Positions 1 to 13,499 of a DNA stretch of 64,000 nucleotides are shown here, piece by piece. Every line of letters starts with the position of its first letter. Within the stretch, counting starts at the first letter, position 1. The DNA is from Adiantum capillus-veneris (Eukaryota; Streptophyta; Polypodiopsida; Polypodiales; Pteridaceae), in assembly GCA_014529385.2 (NCBI GenBank), contig CM043963.1, forward strand, positions 75,444,412 through 75,508,411, read 5' to 3'. Below the pieces are notes generated by a model that was not told the DNA's origin, searched no databases, and worked only from the letters and a program-made list of their open reading frames with translations. The translations under genes and the position numbers were made by a program.

Positions 1-793
1 AAAAATCCCCCTTTTTAAGGGCTGCAATTCTCTGCACACCCTTTTTGCTTATAGAGACTAGCTTTTTTGGAGCTTTTGAGAGATACCCCAACTTCGAAAG
101 CTTGTAACTCTCTCGTCTGTTATCAGAATCAAGCATATGGATACTCTACGGAGGTCTACACGACACGAGCTTCATCGTTATGTTCTTGGTTTTCAGCAAT
201 TTTAATCAAGATTTAGGTTAGGGTTGTTTCCCGCCCGACTTTACAGGTGTTCGACATAGGTGTTTTCCGCAGCTTTATGGTGTTTCCTTCCGACGGTGTG
301 GTGTGTGCAAGGCTATAGAGGTTCTCGTTTTCCTTCTTGTTTGCACGCTAACAACGTCATCAGCACGAATGGCAAGACTCCATACCGTCAACCAATCGGA
401 GTGTCTGTGTGTCTGTCCGGGTGGCTCTGCCACTTCACCAGTTTGTGGCACGATGTTCATGTTGTTCAGGTTTCTCTACTGAGTCTTGCCAATGTTGTTT
501 TGTTTGTTCGTCATCTTCTTCTGTGTTTTCATTCTGAGGAGTGAGATCTCACGCACATTGCACTGAAGACCACCCACCATAGAGAGCAGACACATTATCT
601 CCACTACAATTGAAATTAACAGAGAATAGATCGTAGATCAAGGATAATAACAATAGCTAATAAGGAAAGAAGACAAAATCTGAGCCGATGAACAATGATC
701 GCTTTCAATTGGAGATTCCTAATCACCTAACTTCAGAAATCAATCACACACACAATGGTCGGCTTATGACTTGATTGTGTATCTCAACTTTAG
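1..793. other. No gene recognised
   Basis: I see no domain, terminal repeat or exon-like pattern here. The short open frames (for example around 260-544) have no recognisable motif. The stretch lies directly upstream of the LINE remnant and could be its eroded 5' part, but nothing in it shows this. Confidence 0.5.
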
Positions 794-819
794 GTGTTCT
801 GTTGTGCATCGGGAGCATT

Positions 820-2590
820 GATTAAATGGCAGAAGAGAGTGACTTTTTGGGTTGGTTGTGCTCCACGCCTGATTGGTCGCTTGGAGAGGGCTTTAGGTGG
901 ATCCCCCAGGGACACCAGTTCAATACTTGGGTTGTCAGGTTGGTTTGGATCTGTCACCGGAGTAGCGGATTGCTCCTCTCCTCCTGTCCATCAGAAGGAA
1001 ACTGTTCCATTGGAGTCGAGTTCTTGCATCAGCCAGTTGGAGAGGTTGATCAGGAACTTTTTGTGGTCAAGGCGAGATACACAGTCTGCTCCAGCCGTTT
1101 CTTCGCAAGTCATTACTTTACCTTGCTCTGAGTAGCCACCTCATGTCTCTTGGGGGTCCATGGCAGAGGGTCCAGCCCGCACTTTTGAGGATTAGCTTTA
1201 GTTACAGCACTTCCTGAGGAGGTTCAGAGCCTTTAGCTACGGGTGCACAGCATGTATCAAGATATTGTAGAGGCTATACCAGCGAAGTGGCACACCCCTC
1301 TTGAGTTGGCGGCTCCCTATTTAATGGGGGCTTTCACTCAACTGGAGGTACTCATTGCAGTTAGGGCTTGCTCAGATGCAAGGTTTTACATGTTCTTTGA
1401 GGTTCAGAGAGAGGGCTGCCTCCACAAAGTCACTACTGAGGAACCACAGGTGGCTAAGTGCTGCTTTCAAAAGACCGGAGTTGTGGGCATCGGTGGGAGG
1501 ACTTGTGTGATAGACCCAGACCTATTAGCACTTGAGACAGGACACTAGCAGCTATGGGCTTTAGAGAGCCGCCCCTTGGTGCGAGTGCAATGGGACCCAG
1601 GGGAGTGGTTTTGGTGGGATCCTTTTACTTCAGTCGATTATCCGGAGACTCCCTCTTTTTCAAACGCAGCACGGCCGGAACGTCACATACTGACAGCACA
1701 GAGAGATACTCGTCCTGCTGTAGCAGAACATTAGCAGGAGGAGGGTCTCACGACCCAGTTCTTGGAAGATTTTTGGGGATGCCCATTGGAAAGCAAACAG
1801 CCGAGGAGAGTCACAATGTTCCAATGGCATCGAGCTACTACAATTGGGATTTGGTCGGTGCATAGTGGTCACTCTGCGGGATGTACTACCTGTGGCCATA
1901 CATTTGAGACACACTGCCACTGCGTGTGGGACTGCCCATGGCACAACAGGTTTGCTTCAGATTTCTCGACTGATGCCCGCACTTTCGCTAGTCGGACACT
2001 TGGGTGTTGCAGCTTGGTCCACCCTCATGGGATCAGCACTTCGTTTTGAGATGGCTTCAGTCAATAGAATGATTTGTGATTCAGAAGGGCCAGCCTACAC
2101 TCCAGCTAGCCATAGAGCTCGTACCTTGAGAGTGGAGCAGAGATAGAGAGTTGTTGGGGGCTCATCTGCAGCCTGACACTTTGGTTCATCTGGGAGAGCT
2201 CGATGCTTCCGCATTTTTGAGGCTCGACCCATCCCACCGTGGAGACCGTATGCAACATTTGGCTGGAGCTGATCCATACACTCGGAGGACAGTTTGAGAG
2301 ACTCCAAGGCAGCTCCGACTGCATGAGAGAGCACTACGAGGCCTTCTTGCGACTTTGGCAACTAGGGCCCTTCTTAACCATTGCTCATGGGATGCCTAGA
2401 TGGCAGTACCGCCCATCAGTGTGGTTGATTCCTCCTCCCATGTCCTGATTTAGCCATCAAAGTACATATTTTGTTTCCTCATTGGGAGAGTCTCCCAACA
2501 TCTTGATGTAGCCCTCTCTAGTAGAGCTAGTTTATAGCCCATTGGGCTAGGTTTTTTAAACTAATGATCTTTTTCCTGCAAAAAAAAAAA
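820..2590 (+). mobile_element. L1-like LINE, decayed 3' half
   Basis: This is the broken 3' part of a plant non-LTR retrotransposon. Three landmarks appear in the expected order, in different frames. Around 850-950 there is a PDW...GFRWIPQG-type block that resembles the region after the reverse transcriptase palm. Around 1040-1085 there is RLIRNFLWS, the conserved block between RT and the C-terminus. Around 1885-1955 there is a zf-RVT-like zinc motif with CTTCG, H and W.CP spacing. A run of ten A residues at 2581-2590 closes the element and reads as a poly(A) tail. Frameshifts and stops occur throughout, so it is dead. No catalytic RT core (YADD) was found upstream, so it is 5'-truncated or that part has eroded. 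The LINE class is well supported; the 5' edge is a guess. Confidence 0.65.
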
Positions 2591-2659
2591 CTCTCTTTTG
2601 TGTGCCTTGAGCTTATTCATCTTCTCCAAACTCTGTGTACGTCCCTGCAACCCTAATTC

Positions 2660-4263
2660 GCATTTGACACAGTGCCCAGAGCTAGATTGATGCGCAGATT
2701 ACAGCAGACGGGTCATTTGGGGGGTCATGGCATTATACAGGTCAATAGTGGGGCATGTACGCACCTCAGAGGGTCTATCCACACCGGTTCACTCCACTAT
2801 CGGGGTGAAGCAGGGCTGCCCACTCTCTCCTACTCTATTTGGTATGTATGTGGATGAGGTTTCTGACTACATTGAGAGAGATGGTGATAGAGGTGCACAG
2901 CTCGCAAGGACATGGATTCCACTATTGTTATATGCTGATGATATTGTGTTGATCTCCAACTCTCCGGAGGGGATGCAACATCACTTGGATGCTTTGCATA
3001 GGTTTGCCCAGGAAAGTGGTTTGTCCGTCAACCTTGGTAAAACCAAGGTCATGGTATTTAATACCACCCCACAGTGGATCAGGAGGTCGGCGCCCGCATT
3101 CACATACGGCCAGGAGACAGTGGAGTATACAAATGCTTACACTTACCTTGGAGTGGTTTTTAGTGAGCCGGCATTTTCATTGAGGAGGGCAGCAGAGACC
3201 AGATTGACCAGAGCCCATGCAGCATTGGGTAGATTGGAAAGGATGTGTTCACAGGTTCAGTTTCAGGAGCCTCGGACGAAGCTCTGGCTCTTTGACACTT
3301 TGGTGGCTTCTGCATTGCTTTATGGAGCTGAGATAGGGGGACCTTCATTGGATCATCACGGGAGGACATGCCGCAGTGATGGCTGGGGGGACATGCAGAA
3401 GCCTCTGGTTTCTATGATATCGCGGCTCATTGGAGCCAAGGCTTCAATACCACGTGCTATTGTCCGAGCAGAGCTAGTTGCCCCCCCACTAGTGGTTGAG
3501 GCGCTCACCAGATCTGTTTCCTTCATACACCGCATGTGGGAACTTCCCAGAGACAGATATGCCCTCCTTGCACTTGAGTCCTCTCGACAGTTAGCCATGG
3601 AGGGAGATACAGCATGCTGGTATGGGGAGATGACATCATGGTTTCAGGCGCATGGGTTCAGCATAGACAGATTGCCTCCCTTCCAATACTCACTGGATGC
3701 ACCCTCTCTGACTCTTACACGGTCCGAGATCACCAGGCTCATCCACCAGGACTTAACTCAGCTAGACACCAGGAGGACATGGATATAGCCAGCATAGGAG
3801 CTGGGCACGAAGATGGCTTTCTACAGAGAGCATCTTCTCCAGATTGCGGAGGATGGTTTTGTGACGAGGCCCAGATACATGGACACCCACTTGTCTCATG
3901 GGATACGATGTGCTATTGGCTAGATACGCACATCTTCACACCAGTTGCGGATCCAGCGGAGTACCAGCAGAGGCCAGGACATGCCCCCTATGTGACATCA
4001 AGCCTGAGACAGAGTTGCACTACACATGTCACTGCCCCATCTACTACGAGATACGAGGCTGCTTCCATTGCTTGTTCAGAGAGGACTTTCGACCACTCTC
4101 CAAAGTCATGTGGTACGAGGATCAGAGATGCCTGGGTTTGTTTTTGCTCGAGCTGCGTAGACACAGAGAGAGCCTGATGAGAGGAGAGTCTAGCCAGTCT
4201 CAGAGACAGATCACAGACTTCTTTAGAGCTGCCACTGGACACCCGGAGGAGTTACTACCATAG
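2660..4263 (+). pseudogene. LINE reverse transcriptase ORF (broken)
   Basis: This is ORF2-type reverse transcriptase, which copies element RNA at a nicked target. The main open part (2727-3788, 353 codons) carries GVKQGCPLSPTLF and the catalytic LLYADDIVLI, followed by the thumb block LGKTKVMVFN and a conserved C-terminal region (RTKLWLFDT, PPFQYSLDAPSL). Breaks: a frameshift near 2718-2727 separates motif A from the palm; in-frame stops occur at 3786-3788 and shortly after; and another frame change near 3950-3990 moves the zinc domain (CPLCDIKPETELHYTCHC, ORF 3898-4263) into a different frame. Copy 2 keeps this downstream part in one frame, which shows the breaks are secondary. Not functional. 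Confidence 0.85.
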
Positions 4264-4656
4264 TAGAGCTCGTCGCCTCACACCAGAGGCACTCTGATCG
4301 ACAGAGCGACTGAGCTGGAAAGATCCAGACGCCCACGACTGCGGAGGACTACATAGCATCGATGGAGGCTACATCAGAGGGTTCGGATCACTTTGGCCCG
4401 ACATGCACGACGCCCGGTCAGACTACTGACCATGGAGGAGATTGATGAGATCCGCCAGCGACCGATGTTGGATCTCTTGTGATCTAGCTATCCCAGCTAG
4501 CTGCTTAGTTCACACCTAGCAGTTTAGGATTCCATAGTATTTTATTTTGTCATCTTGTTACTCTGACTTTGTCTCAGATCCACCACATTGTAACTTTCTG
4601 GTCTCATAGGTCACTTTGGCCTTTTGAAGACGTTAATATAACATTTCATTTCATTT
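2660..4656 (+). mobile_element. LINE stack, copy 1 (5'-truncated)
   Basis: This is the first of three head-to-tail copies of one LINE family. It starts abruptly at RT motif A (AFDTV around 2663-2677) and runs through the RT palm, thumb and C-terminal zinc domain into a 3' UTR. The UTR ends with a conserved block (GGTCTCATAGGTCACTTTGG, then the GAAGACGTTAATATAACATT segment) and a short ATTTC pentamer tail at about 4638-4656. The same terminal block recurs at 6359-6412 and 6622-6676, and this fixes the 3' end of the family. Copy 2 begins directly after this tail with no spacer. The missing 5' end fits ordinary incomplete target-primed reverse transcription. Confidence 0.8.
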
Positions 4657-6810
<2,154 letters not shown>

Positions 6811-7558
6811 TCATAAGTTCAGAATAGTCTGAACTCATGAATTATAAGAGGGAATAAAGCACTCATAAAACTATAAAAGCAAGGGACACAAGGAAAGAAA
6901 AGAAAAAACAAAAACAAAAACAAACTAAATCACTTTATTTGTTACGAAACAAAACTAGATAAGACAAACATTCTTAACTTAAAAATGTTTTTAGAAAAGG
7001 CATGCATAAAATAAGTTGACACAACTTACTTAGGTATATATGTATATATATACATATATATATGTATATGTGTATGTGTGTGTGTGTGTGTGTGTCCACA
7101 CACACACACACAGATACATAGACATACATGTAGATATACATACACACACACACACATATATATAAATATATCCATTTACTATTTCATATATATTTATATT
7201 TATACACACACACACACACATTACATACATTTATTTATTTGTTTATATACATGCATGCATGCATGCATGCATATATTATTTATTTGTTTGTTTGACAATG
7301 TATGTGACCGAAACACATTCTGTAGCACGTCTCAATGTAAAAAGTATACAATCGATGATCAAATCGAGGCAATTTCAAACAATATGTCCTTGAGGCATGC
7401 TGCATGATCTAGTTATGGCAAATTAAATTCATAAAGTGCAGAAACAAACTCAACAAATAAGCTTCGTAGAGCAATACATATAACTGTGATAAACAAACTT
7501 ACTTTGACTACGCAACAAAACCAATACTAAGGTATGTCAACTAAAACATGCAGCTCAC
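6811..7558. repeat. AT-rich spacer with compound simple repeats
   Basis: A compound repeat zone at 7030-7290 mixes (TATA)n, (TG)n, (CA)n and (TGCA)n. The flanks (6811-7030, 7290-7558) are AT-rich with no recognisable gene. Open frames here are translations of the simple repeats. Confidence 0.85.
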
Positions 7559-7649
7559 TCATAAGCTTCCATTCAAAACTGTGAAAACAATGGCAAATCC
7601 GTCATGATGAAAATGCACATACACTTGCAGAGAAAATGCTAGAGCGTAC

Positions 7650-7747
7650 TTGATATTTTCATTCTCGAGAGCTCGGACAAAAAGATCGGACGCCTTGTGA
7701 AGCTGCTTGCGGTGCTCCTCTTGCCCTTCTTCATGTGAGTTCGCCAT
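7650..7747 (-). CDS. Possible first exon, acetolactate synthase-like TPP enzyme
   Basis: On the minus strand an ATG at 7747 opens about 32 codons (MANSHEEGQEE... then KASDLFVRALENENIK). They stop at a good plant splice donor (AA|GTACGC, intron starting at 7649). The block KASDLFVRALEN followed by a short acidic and aliphatic run resembles the start of the N-terminal pyrimidine-binding domain of thiamine-diphosphate enzymes of the acetolactate synthase family, just before the usual Y-F-G-I-P-G segment; here the splice would fall one residue before that. The next exon was not found; downstream on this strand lie simple repeats and the LINE stack, so it may lie beyond the window or be lost. There is no obvious transit peptide. 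This is a weak family call from 32 residues. It could be a pseudogene remnant or a chance frame. Confidence 0.35.
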
Positions 7748-7959
7748 GGGAGCGCAGAAGAGAACTGAAAGCTCTTGCGAAAGAGGAAGAGTTCGCAATC
7801 GTAGAGGACTGCGGAAACGTTTTTATTGAGCGAAGAAGAAGCACGAAAGAGCCTATTGTCACTCGCCACGTCCTCTTGTACAAGTGGCTTGCCACGCTGG
7901 TTGGCCTTGTAGTCCTATCTGGCGTTTCCTCATGTCAGCACCCACGTCACGGATGACAG

Positions 7960-9173
7960 GGTTCTAAGGCAACTAAAATCCACGTGGCATCGTTTCATTG
8001 GCACATAACTTCAGTATATCGAGATGAACTAACCTTGTATAGGCTAAGGTAAGGTTATATATCTACAACTTATGGGACCTACCAATGGATAGGAAAGTTC
8101 TCGACAGCCATTGTGACAAAAAGGAAAGAATACTTTTGCCTTGTTGTGAAGACACCTTCCATTTGTTCTCTCTATGCAAAAAGTGCTGGTGATGAGTCTT
8201 TCTCCTAACGTAAAAGGTAGAGGCGTTTCGCACTGAGCGGGAGTTAACCCCTACTACGCAAATCACCTTTGAAATTCTCTACCCCCGCCCTCTCTCAGTA
8301 ACTCTGCCAAAAGAGGCAAAGTTATTACACAAACCCATGTCACAAGATGCAGTTACATCCGCAAGAAGACATCTTTGATGCCGTCACCTCTACTCCCGCC
8401 CTGTTGTGTGCAAAACACCTCTAAGGGTGGATATTCACACCAACGCCACTCCCCCAAAAATACCTTTTGGGGTATTTTTTTATGTGCATTATAAACACCC
8501 TATTGTCAACTTCGACGTAAATTATTGATGCAAAGTAGACATGAACTTGCTTTGTAAGATAGAAATATTTATCCAACTATTTTTGTGTCCATTTTTATCG
8601 TTATTGATGATACGTTTTGGAAAGAAATGTTGGTAATGCATTTAAAATATATATTTTTTTTTTTAAATGGCATCGTAGGGGGCACTTTTGAACTGGCACA
8701 TATATGTTGGGATACTACATGAGTTGCTTATGCAAGCTCAAAAGCTACCTCAAGAAGGTGTTTGTTGGCTTGTAAATTTTCTCCGCATGTCACTTATTTT
8801 GGTTTTCTTTGATTGAAGCCTCGCACAAAACTCTTTCAAAGTGGGGATATAACTAATTGCCAAAATGGACAAAGTTAGCAAATAGTAGAGGTGTTGTGGC
8901 CACTGAAAGATGTATGCCTTGTTCGAAGATCCGAACCTCTTTGAATCAATATCCTTGTGGAAAAGAGTGCCAATATAAGTTGGCAAAAGTACTCACTCCT
9001 CTAGTAACCTATTTAAAGAAATTGCCAAATAAAGGTTTGCAAATAGGATAAATTGTCGCCCTCCTTCATGGGGGAAGGAGCGTGCTAAAAGATTTTTAAT
9101 GTTTTCAACGTGCACTTTTGGTGGTGACAAAAGGAAGGAAGTGGGGAAAAAGGATTTTAATTTCCATGAAAGA
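7960..9173. other. No gene recognised
   Basis: The sequence is moderately AT-rich with only short frames and no domain motifs. A short inverted repeat (AAATACC...GGTATTT near 8458-8480) could form a small hairpin. I see no element ends here. Confidence 0.5.
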
Positions 9174-9710
9174 GAAGTGATCTCCAAAACGACAACTCAT
9201 ACAATAATAAGAACAATAAGAGGGTTAGATAATCTTGTTTAGAAGTGATCTTCCCAACGATAACTTTACCAATAATAATCAAAATAACTAGGGGTAGTCT
9301 AACTTTATCTATGATTGATCTTCACAACGACAACTCACCCAAAAGAGAGACGATCTTCACAACAATAACTCATACAATTATAATAACAACAAGAGGATTA
9401 GATAACCTTGTCTATAAGTGACACGAGGGTGGGCAGAAGGGATCAGGTCCCACAGACTCTCCATCGCCGATCCTTTTTCTATCTCTCGTGCCACATATAG
9501 ACAAGGATTAGCTAAGTAAGGCAAGAAACCAAACTTTTTTAGATATATGCTTAGAACAAGGATTTTAATTTCTATGAAAGAGAAGTGATCTTCACAACGT
9601 CAACTCATACAATAATAATATCAATAAGAGGGTTAGCTAACCTTGTCTAGAAGTGATCTTCACACCTAAAACTTAAACGATAATAATAACATAAGAGGGT
9701 TACCTAACCT
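9174..9710. repeat. Cluster of degenerate ~60-80 bp repeats
   Basis: At least five related units share the pattern GTGATCTTCACAACGACAAC, CTCATACAATAATAA, and AGAGGGTTAGATAACCTTGT. They start near 9174, 9242, 9312, 9585 and 9650, and another lies near 10138. The units are diverged and spaced irregularly. No coding role is visible. Confidence 0.75.
9409..9510. repeat. Foldback element, copy 1
   Basis: CCTTGTCTATAAGTGACACG near the left end is nearly the reverse complement of CGTGCCACATATAGACAAGG at the right end, with about two mismatches over 22 bp and weaker pairing further out (TTAGATAA against TTAGCTAA). The spacer is a GC-richer 50-60 bp. A second copy lies at 10176-10279. Confidence 0.7.
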
Positions 9711-9711
9711 A

Positions 9712-10115
9712 GGGTAGAGGCGCCAGTTGTGGTACGGCCCCTCGAAACAGGACAAACAAGGCCCTTTTATATTACGCTTGATGACCAAAAAAGGCATGAA
9801 AAAGAGAAGGCCAAACGGCTAGTTGATTTGAAATAACGCCATTCCATTGGCGAGTGCATGGGCTCAAGCCTCTATTGGTGCATTTTACCTCTTTTGGCCC
9901 TGGTTGGTGTTCTTATTCATGCCAATTTTTGATACACTGGATTCCGAAAATCGCGTCGCGACTACCGGTTCTCAAACCCGACCAATCCCAAATTATTTCT
10001 CCTGAAAGCTTGTGAAAAGGCGATTAAAATGAGCTATGGTAGAGAGAGATTCAAGCTTGGAGGAGAGAGATTCAAGCTCCCCAAGTTACCCGTCCCCCTA
10101 CTGGCTCCTCTACCC
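9712..10115. mobile_element. 404-bp MITE with pogo-like ends
   Basis: The left end GGGTAGAGGCGCCAGT (9712-9727) and the right end ACTGGCTCCTCTACCC (10100-10115) form a 16-bp terminal inverted repeat with one mismatch. Each is flanked by TA (9710-9711 and 10116-10117). The ends match those of the 5.66-kb pogo-like element at 45194-50854 at 15 of 16 positions each. There is no coding capacity. It is therefore best read as a non-autonomous derivative that the same transposase type could have moved. The interior shows no obvious similarity to the large element. Confidence 0.8.
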
Positions 10116-10175
10116 TAGTATATCACTAGTTTTGACTATGACAATTCACACAATAATACTAACAACAAGAAGGTT

Positions 10176-10279
10176 AGAGAACCTTGTCTAAAAGTGACAC
10201 GTAGGCGGGCAATAGAGTTCCGATCACAAACTCTCCACCATCGATCACTTTTCTCCCTCTTGTGCCACATGTAGACAAG
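10176..10279. repeat. Foldback element, copy 2
   Basis: CCTTGTCTAAAAGTGACACG on the left pairs with TGTGCCACATGTAGACAAGG on the right. Flanks on both sides also match copy 1 (TTAGCTAAG and AAAAACC blocks), so the duplicated unit extends from about 10138 to 10330. The two copies differ at many positions, which indicates age. Confidence 0.7.
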
Positions 10280-10330
10280 GGTTAGCTAAGGCAAAAAACC
10301 AAAATTTTTTAGACTTATGCTTATAACCTT

Positions 10331-12586
10331 TTTTGGATGGGGACACCCTTGAAGAAGAAGCGCTATGATTCTCTAGTTATCATTGAGAGTCTCCATTGGA
10401 GTCAGCCACTCTTTGGGGGCATCCTGCTCTAAGGGCAAAATAATCGACTTCATTTGGAGTGTTCACTTATTCTTCTGGAGCCTGAAGATGCACATTTGCT
10501 TGTGGTACAACCTCATCTTTCAAAGTGGTAAGAAAGGTGCACCATTCGCATTCGCACTCCTCTCGTGCCTATGAAGAGTCGAAGTAGAGTTGTGTTGCTT
10601 AGGAGATGGCTTGATAGGTTCACCTTGAAGGGAAGGGCACATACCTTGAAATGGCGAGATGTTGTTGGTAGAGTGAGAGGGGCACCTCGAGCTCCTTTCT
10701 TTGGAGGTTTGCAAAGGTTGACGATGGTCTCGGCTTTGCTGAAAGTCTCCATGGTTGTTACCCCCTTTGCCTTGACTGAGTCTTCAACTTTTGGCAATTG
10801 TAAAGCTTCAACCACTGTTTCTTTAGTCATGTTCACTATGATCTTTCCATGTTACAATTCGAAAGGGTGGATGTACCATCTTCTTGGATGGTGGAAACTA
10901 GCTCATATGTGCATCGATAATCAACCCCGCAGGGAAGTAACTAAAAGTACTTCTCAAGTTGGACCTTCTTAAATATCCAGCTAACTTCCTTTTGCTTTGC
11001 CAAGGTCTCCATCCCCTTGGGCATTATCTTCTTTATCTTTGAATTTTCCTTAGAATACTGTGGTTGTATGTATGTGGAGGTATTTTCCATATCCTACTGG
11101 CTCTACTTTCATTTTCAATACACAGTATCTTCCCAAGATGCTTCAGCATCTCGAATTAGCTTCAAAAGCACTCCTAATGCCTAGGATTTGACCTCAGCAC
11201 GTAGACACTAAAAAGAGAAGCTTAACCACTAGGCTATTCGCCTTGGCTGCCCTTAGGGGATCCCTTAAGCACTAAAAAAAAAAAAGAAACACACCCCCCC
11301 CCCCCCCCCCCCCCCCCTCTCCTTTCCCTTTTTTTCCCCACCCTTCCCTTTTCCTTTCTTTCCCCCCCGCCCCCCCCCCCCCCCCCCCCCAAAACTAATT
11401 AATCGTTTCTGAAAAAGTCGCTTTGGCTACCTATTTGGTTCATTCAACACACTACAACTTGTTTAATTATATCCCCATCCAGCTGGAAGGGAAGAAGCTT
11501 GTCCTTTTTTCTTATCTTCTTTGAAGTTGTCTCTCGACTTGTCATGGATCATGCATTTGCCACGTTCAACCCCAAAAGGCATGTTAGAACCATTTTTTGG
11601 ATGCAGACATATTTGGTAGTTTAGAGGAAAAAATTTGTTTACACATGCAAACATGGTCTACTGATAACGACTCTACGGAACACATAGAAGGAAACAAATC
11701 CAAAAATTATAGCTTTTGTCTAGTATCACAACACTAGACCTTTGTGCATGACATATACTTTTTAGAGTTTGGATGTTTCCACTTGTATGAGCTTTCTCCT
11801 CAAGTTTTAGATCATTTGGATCAGGTTCATACAAGGTCCCTGAATAGAAATCTCTGGTTTGAACTAGCTCTCCATTACTTTTCTTGAAATTTGCATGTCC
11901 ACATGAGTTAAGATTGATTGGAAGGGCTTAACAGGTAGGTGTTGACCAAGTGATAAAGTCAAAGTCAAGCCCTGTGAGCAAATGTTCAATATCATGATTT
12001 TGAACCTGTGTTCATAGTAGGGTGCTTGATTGTACATACCCTTGCACTATTTTTGGTGAAGGTTTGATGAGAGTTGGACCTCTGGATGTTGACTTAGGCC
12101 AATTTTTGGGCTTTCGGACTTTGAAATCACTCCTTTTGGATTTTGGAGAGATTTTGTGACTAAACTTGGTGGAATTTTGTTGTCTGTGTTGGTTACTTGT
12201 TAAAAGCACTAGTGAAGACCCACTCCCAATGTCATGTCAAACTTCAGTAGCGTGATACTAAACCTTAACACAATTTTGGTTTATCTCCCTACCACATGTT
12301 CCCCTTAGCTTATAGAACACATGCACACATTCTTAATCATTTTTTAGAGTTAAAAGTTTCCATTGGGTAGCAATTTTGGCCTTGGACTTTGAAATAGCAA
12401 ACTTTCACCCTGCTTGATTGCTTGATTGTTTTGAGACTTTGCATACCTATAGAGACTTTAAACTAGGAGGTAGGCAAAAAGACGCAACAAAGAGACAAAG
12501 TGTCCCATTGTGATCAAATCTTCTACAAAAGGTTGGAATTTTGGACCTAGTAGCTGTAACAAGCTAGTACCAAGTCATAAACGTTA
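10331..12586. other. No gene recognised; undecided frames at 10.5-11.0 kb
   Basis: Open frames exist on both strands at 10513-10972. The minus frame (107 codons, with KETVVEALQLPKVEDSVKAKG and FSKAETIVNLCKPPKKG) has a composition like retroelement gag-linker sequence, but I cannot name a domain. The poly(C) tracts are at 11287-11391. From 11400 to 12586 the sequence is AT-rich without motifs. Confidence 0.45.
11287..11391. repeat. Paired poly(C) tracts
   Basis: Two long C runs (about 11296-11318 and 11367-11390) are separated by a CT-rich pyrimidine stretch. Such tracts are prone to length error in sequencing. Confidence 0.9.
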
Positions 12587-13048
12587 GGGAAAATTACCAA
12601 AATACCCCTTTAATTTGTGGAAATTCCCAAAATACCCCTCAAATTTTAAAAACTCCCAAAATACTCCCAATATTTTGTCATAAATTCCCAAAATGCCCTT
12701 CAAATTTTCCAAAATCCCCAAAATACCCCTCATTGTGAGATTAAATATTTCCAAAAATAAAGAATGTTGTAGCTTTTCATAAGAAGACTAATTATCTATC
12801 AATACAAGCTGCTAAAAGTAGAATCTGAGTTGGTTATATAGGTTTTGGAGATGAATTGCTTCATTATTTTTACACATAATTGCCTTTCTTTGCAAAGTAA
12901 TTTGTGAAAAATTACGTTGTAAGCACTCAAAAATGGAGCTCAATTGTCAGAAAGGAATGAAGATTAGAAAAATCTTAAACAATCCAACAAAAATCGATAC
13001 AAGGGTATTTTGGGAATTTCCACAAATTAGGGTATTTGGTAATTTTCC
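12587..13048. mobile_element. 462-bp MITE flanked by TTA
   Basis: The left terminus GGGAAAATTACCAAAATACC and the right terminus GGTATTTGGTAATTTTCC are inverted repeats. The pairing extends for about 50 bp (AATTTGTGGAAATTCCCAAA against TTTGGGAATTTCCACAAATT), with a few mismatches and one-base gaps. TTA stands on both sides (12584-12586 and 13049-13051), as in PIF/Harbinger-type insertions. Subterminal CCCAAAATACCCC repeats fill the left third. It has no coding capacity. The superfamily rests on the 3-bp TTA flanks only. Confidence 0.75.
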
Positions 13049-13244
13049 TTAAAATTTATCATAGAGCAATTTGTAATGGAAATGGAAATGTATTTATTTA
13101 TTGCAACTACCAAGTGGAAAAAGCATAAGCAGTCAATGAACTATGTGAAAGGATAGCACATTTATGAGCTATAGTCACTGTACCTCCGGACTGACATTCT
13201 CTAATCATTTTGAGTTTTCAAGAAAATCTATAAATAAATACATG

Positions 13245-13486
13245 TACGAGGGAAATGCTTACTCTTACTCCTCCTTCACCTCTCCTCTCTTACCGTGCCT
13301 GTGTAGCACTCCGCTCTAGGAGGTGCACTCGCATACTCTCTTCCCCTCTCCCTTTCGCTCTCTGCCCCTTTCGTGTCGATCTTGTTGTGTGTATATGGTC
13401 GTTCAAGTATGCAGATCTGTTGATTTTATCATCGATCGTGTGTTATTTATGTATTTTGTAGGTTATTTGCACTCCCGACTGCTCCA
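13245..13486 (+). mobile_element. Copia-type LTR, 3' part (plus strand)
   Basis: The sequence ends in CA at 13485-13486, one base before a primer-binding site, TGGTATCAGAGC, at 13488-13499. That site is complementary to the 3' end of plant initiator methionine tRNA and is typical of Ty1/copia elements. The body is a pyrimidine-rich LTR-like stretch. The left LTR end is not clear, and no gag or pol follows in the next kilobase. The element is therefore a fragment. Confidence 0.6.
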
Positions 13487-13487
13487 C

Positions 13488-13499
13488 TGGTATCAGAGC
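13488..13499 (+). other. tRNA-iMet primer-binding site
   Basis: TGGTATCAGAGC sits one base after the LTR end. It would prime minus-strand DNA synthesis in a copia element. Confidence 0.75.

Noticed and set aside
7735-7956. Plus open frame of 73 codons with a hydrophobic stretch
   Set aside because: No family resemblance, and the opposite strand carries the more convincing exon with a splice donor and a plausible start.
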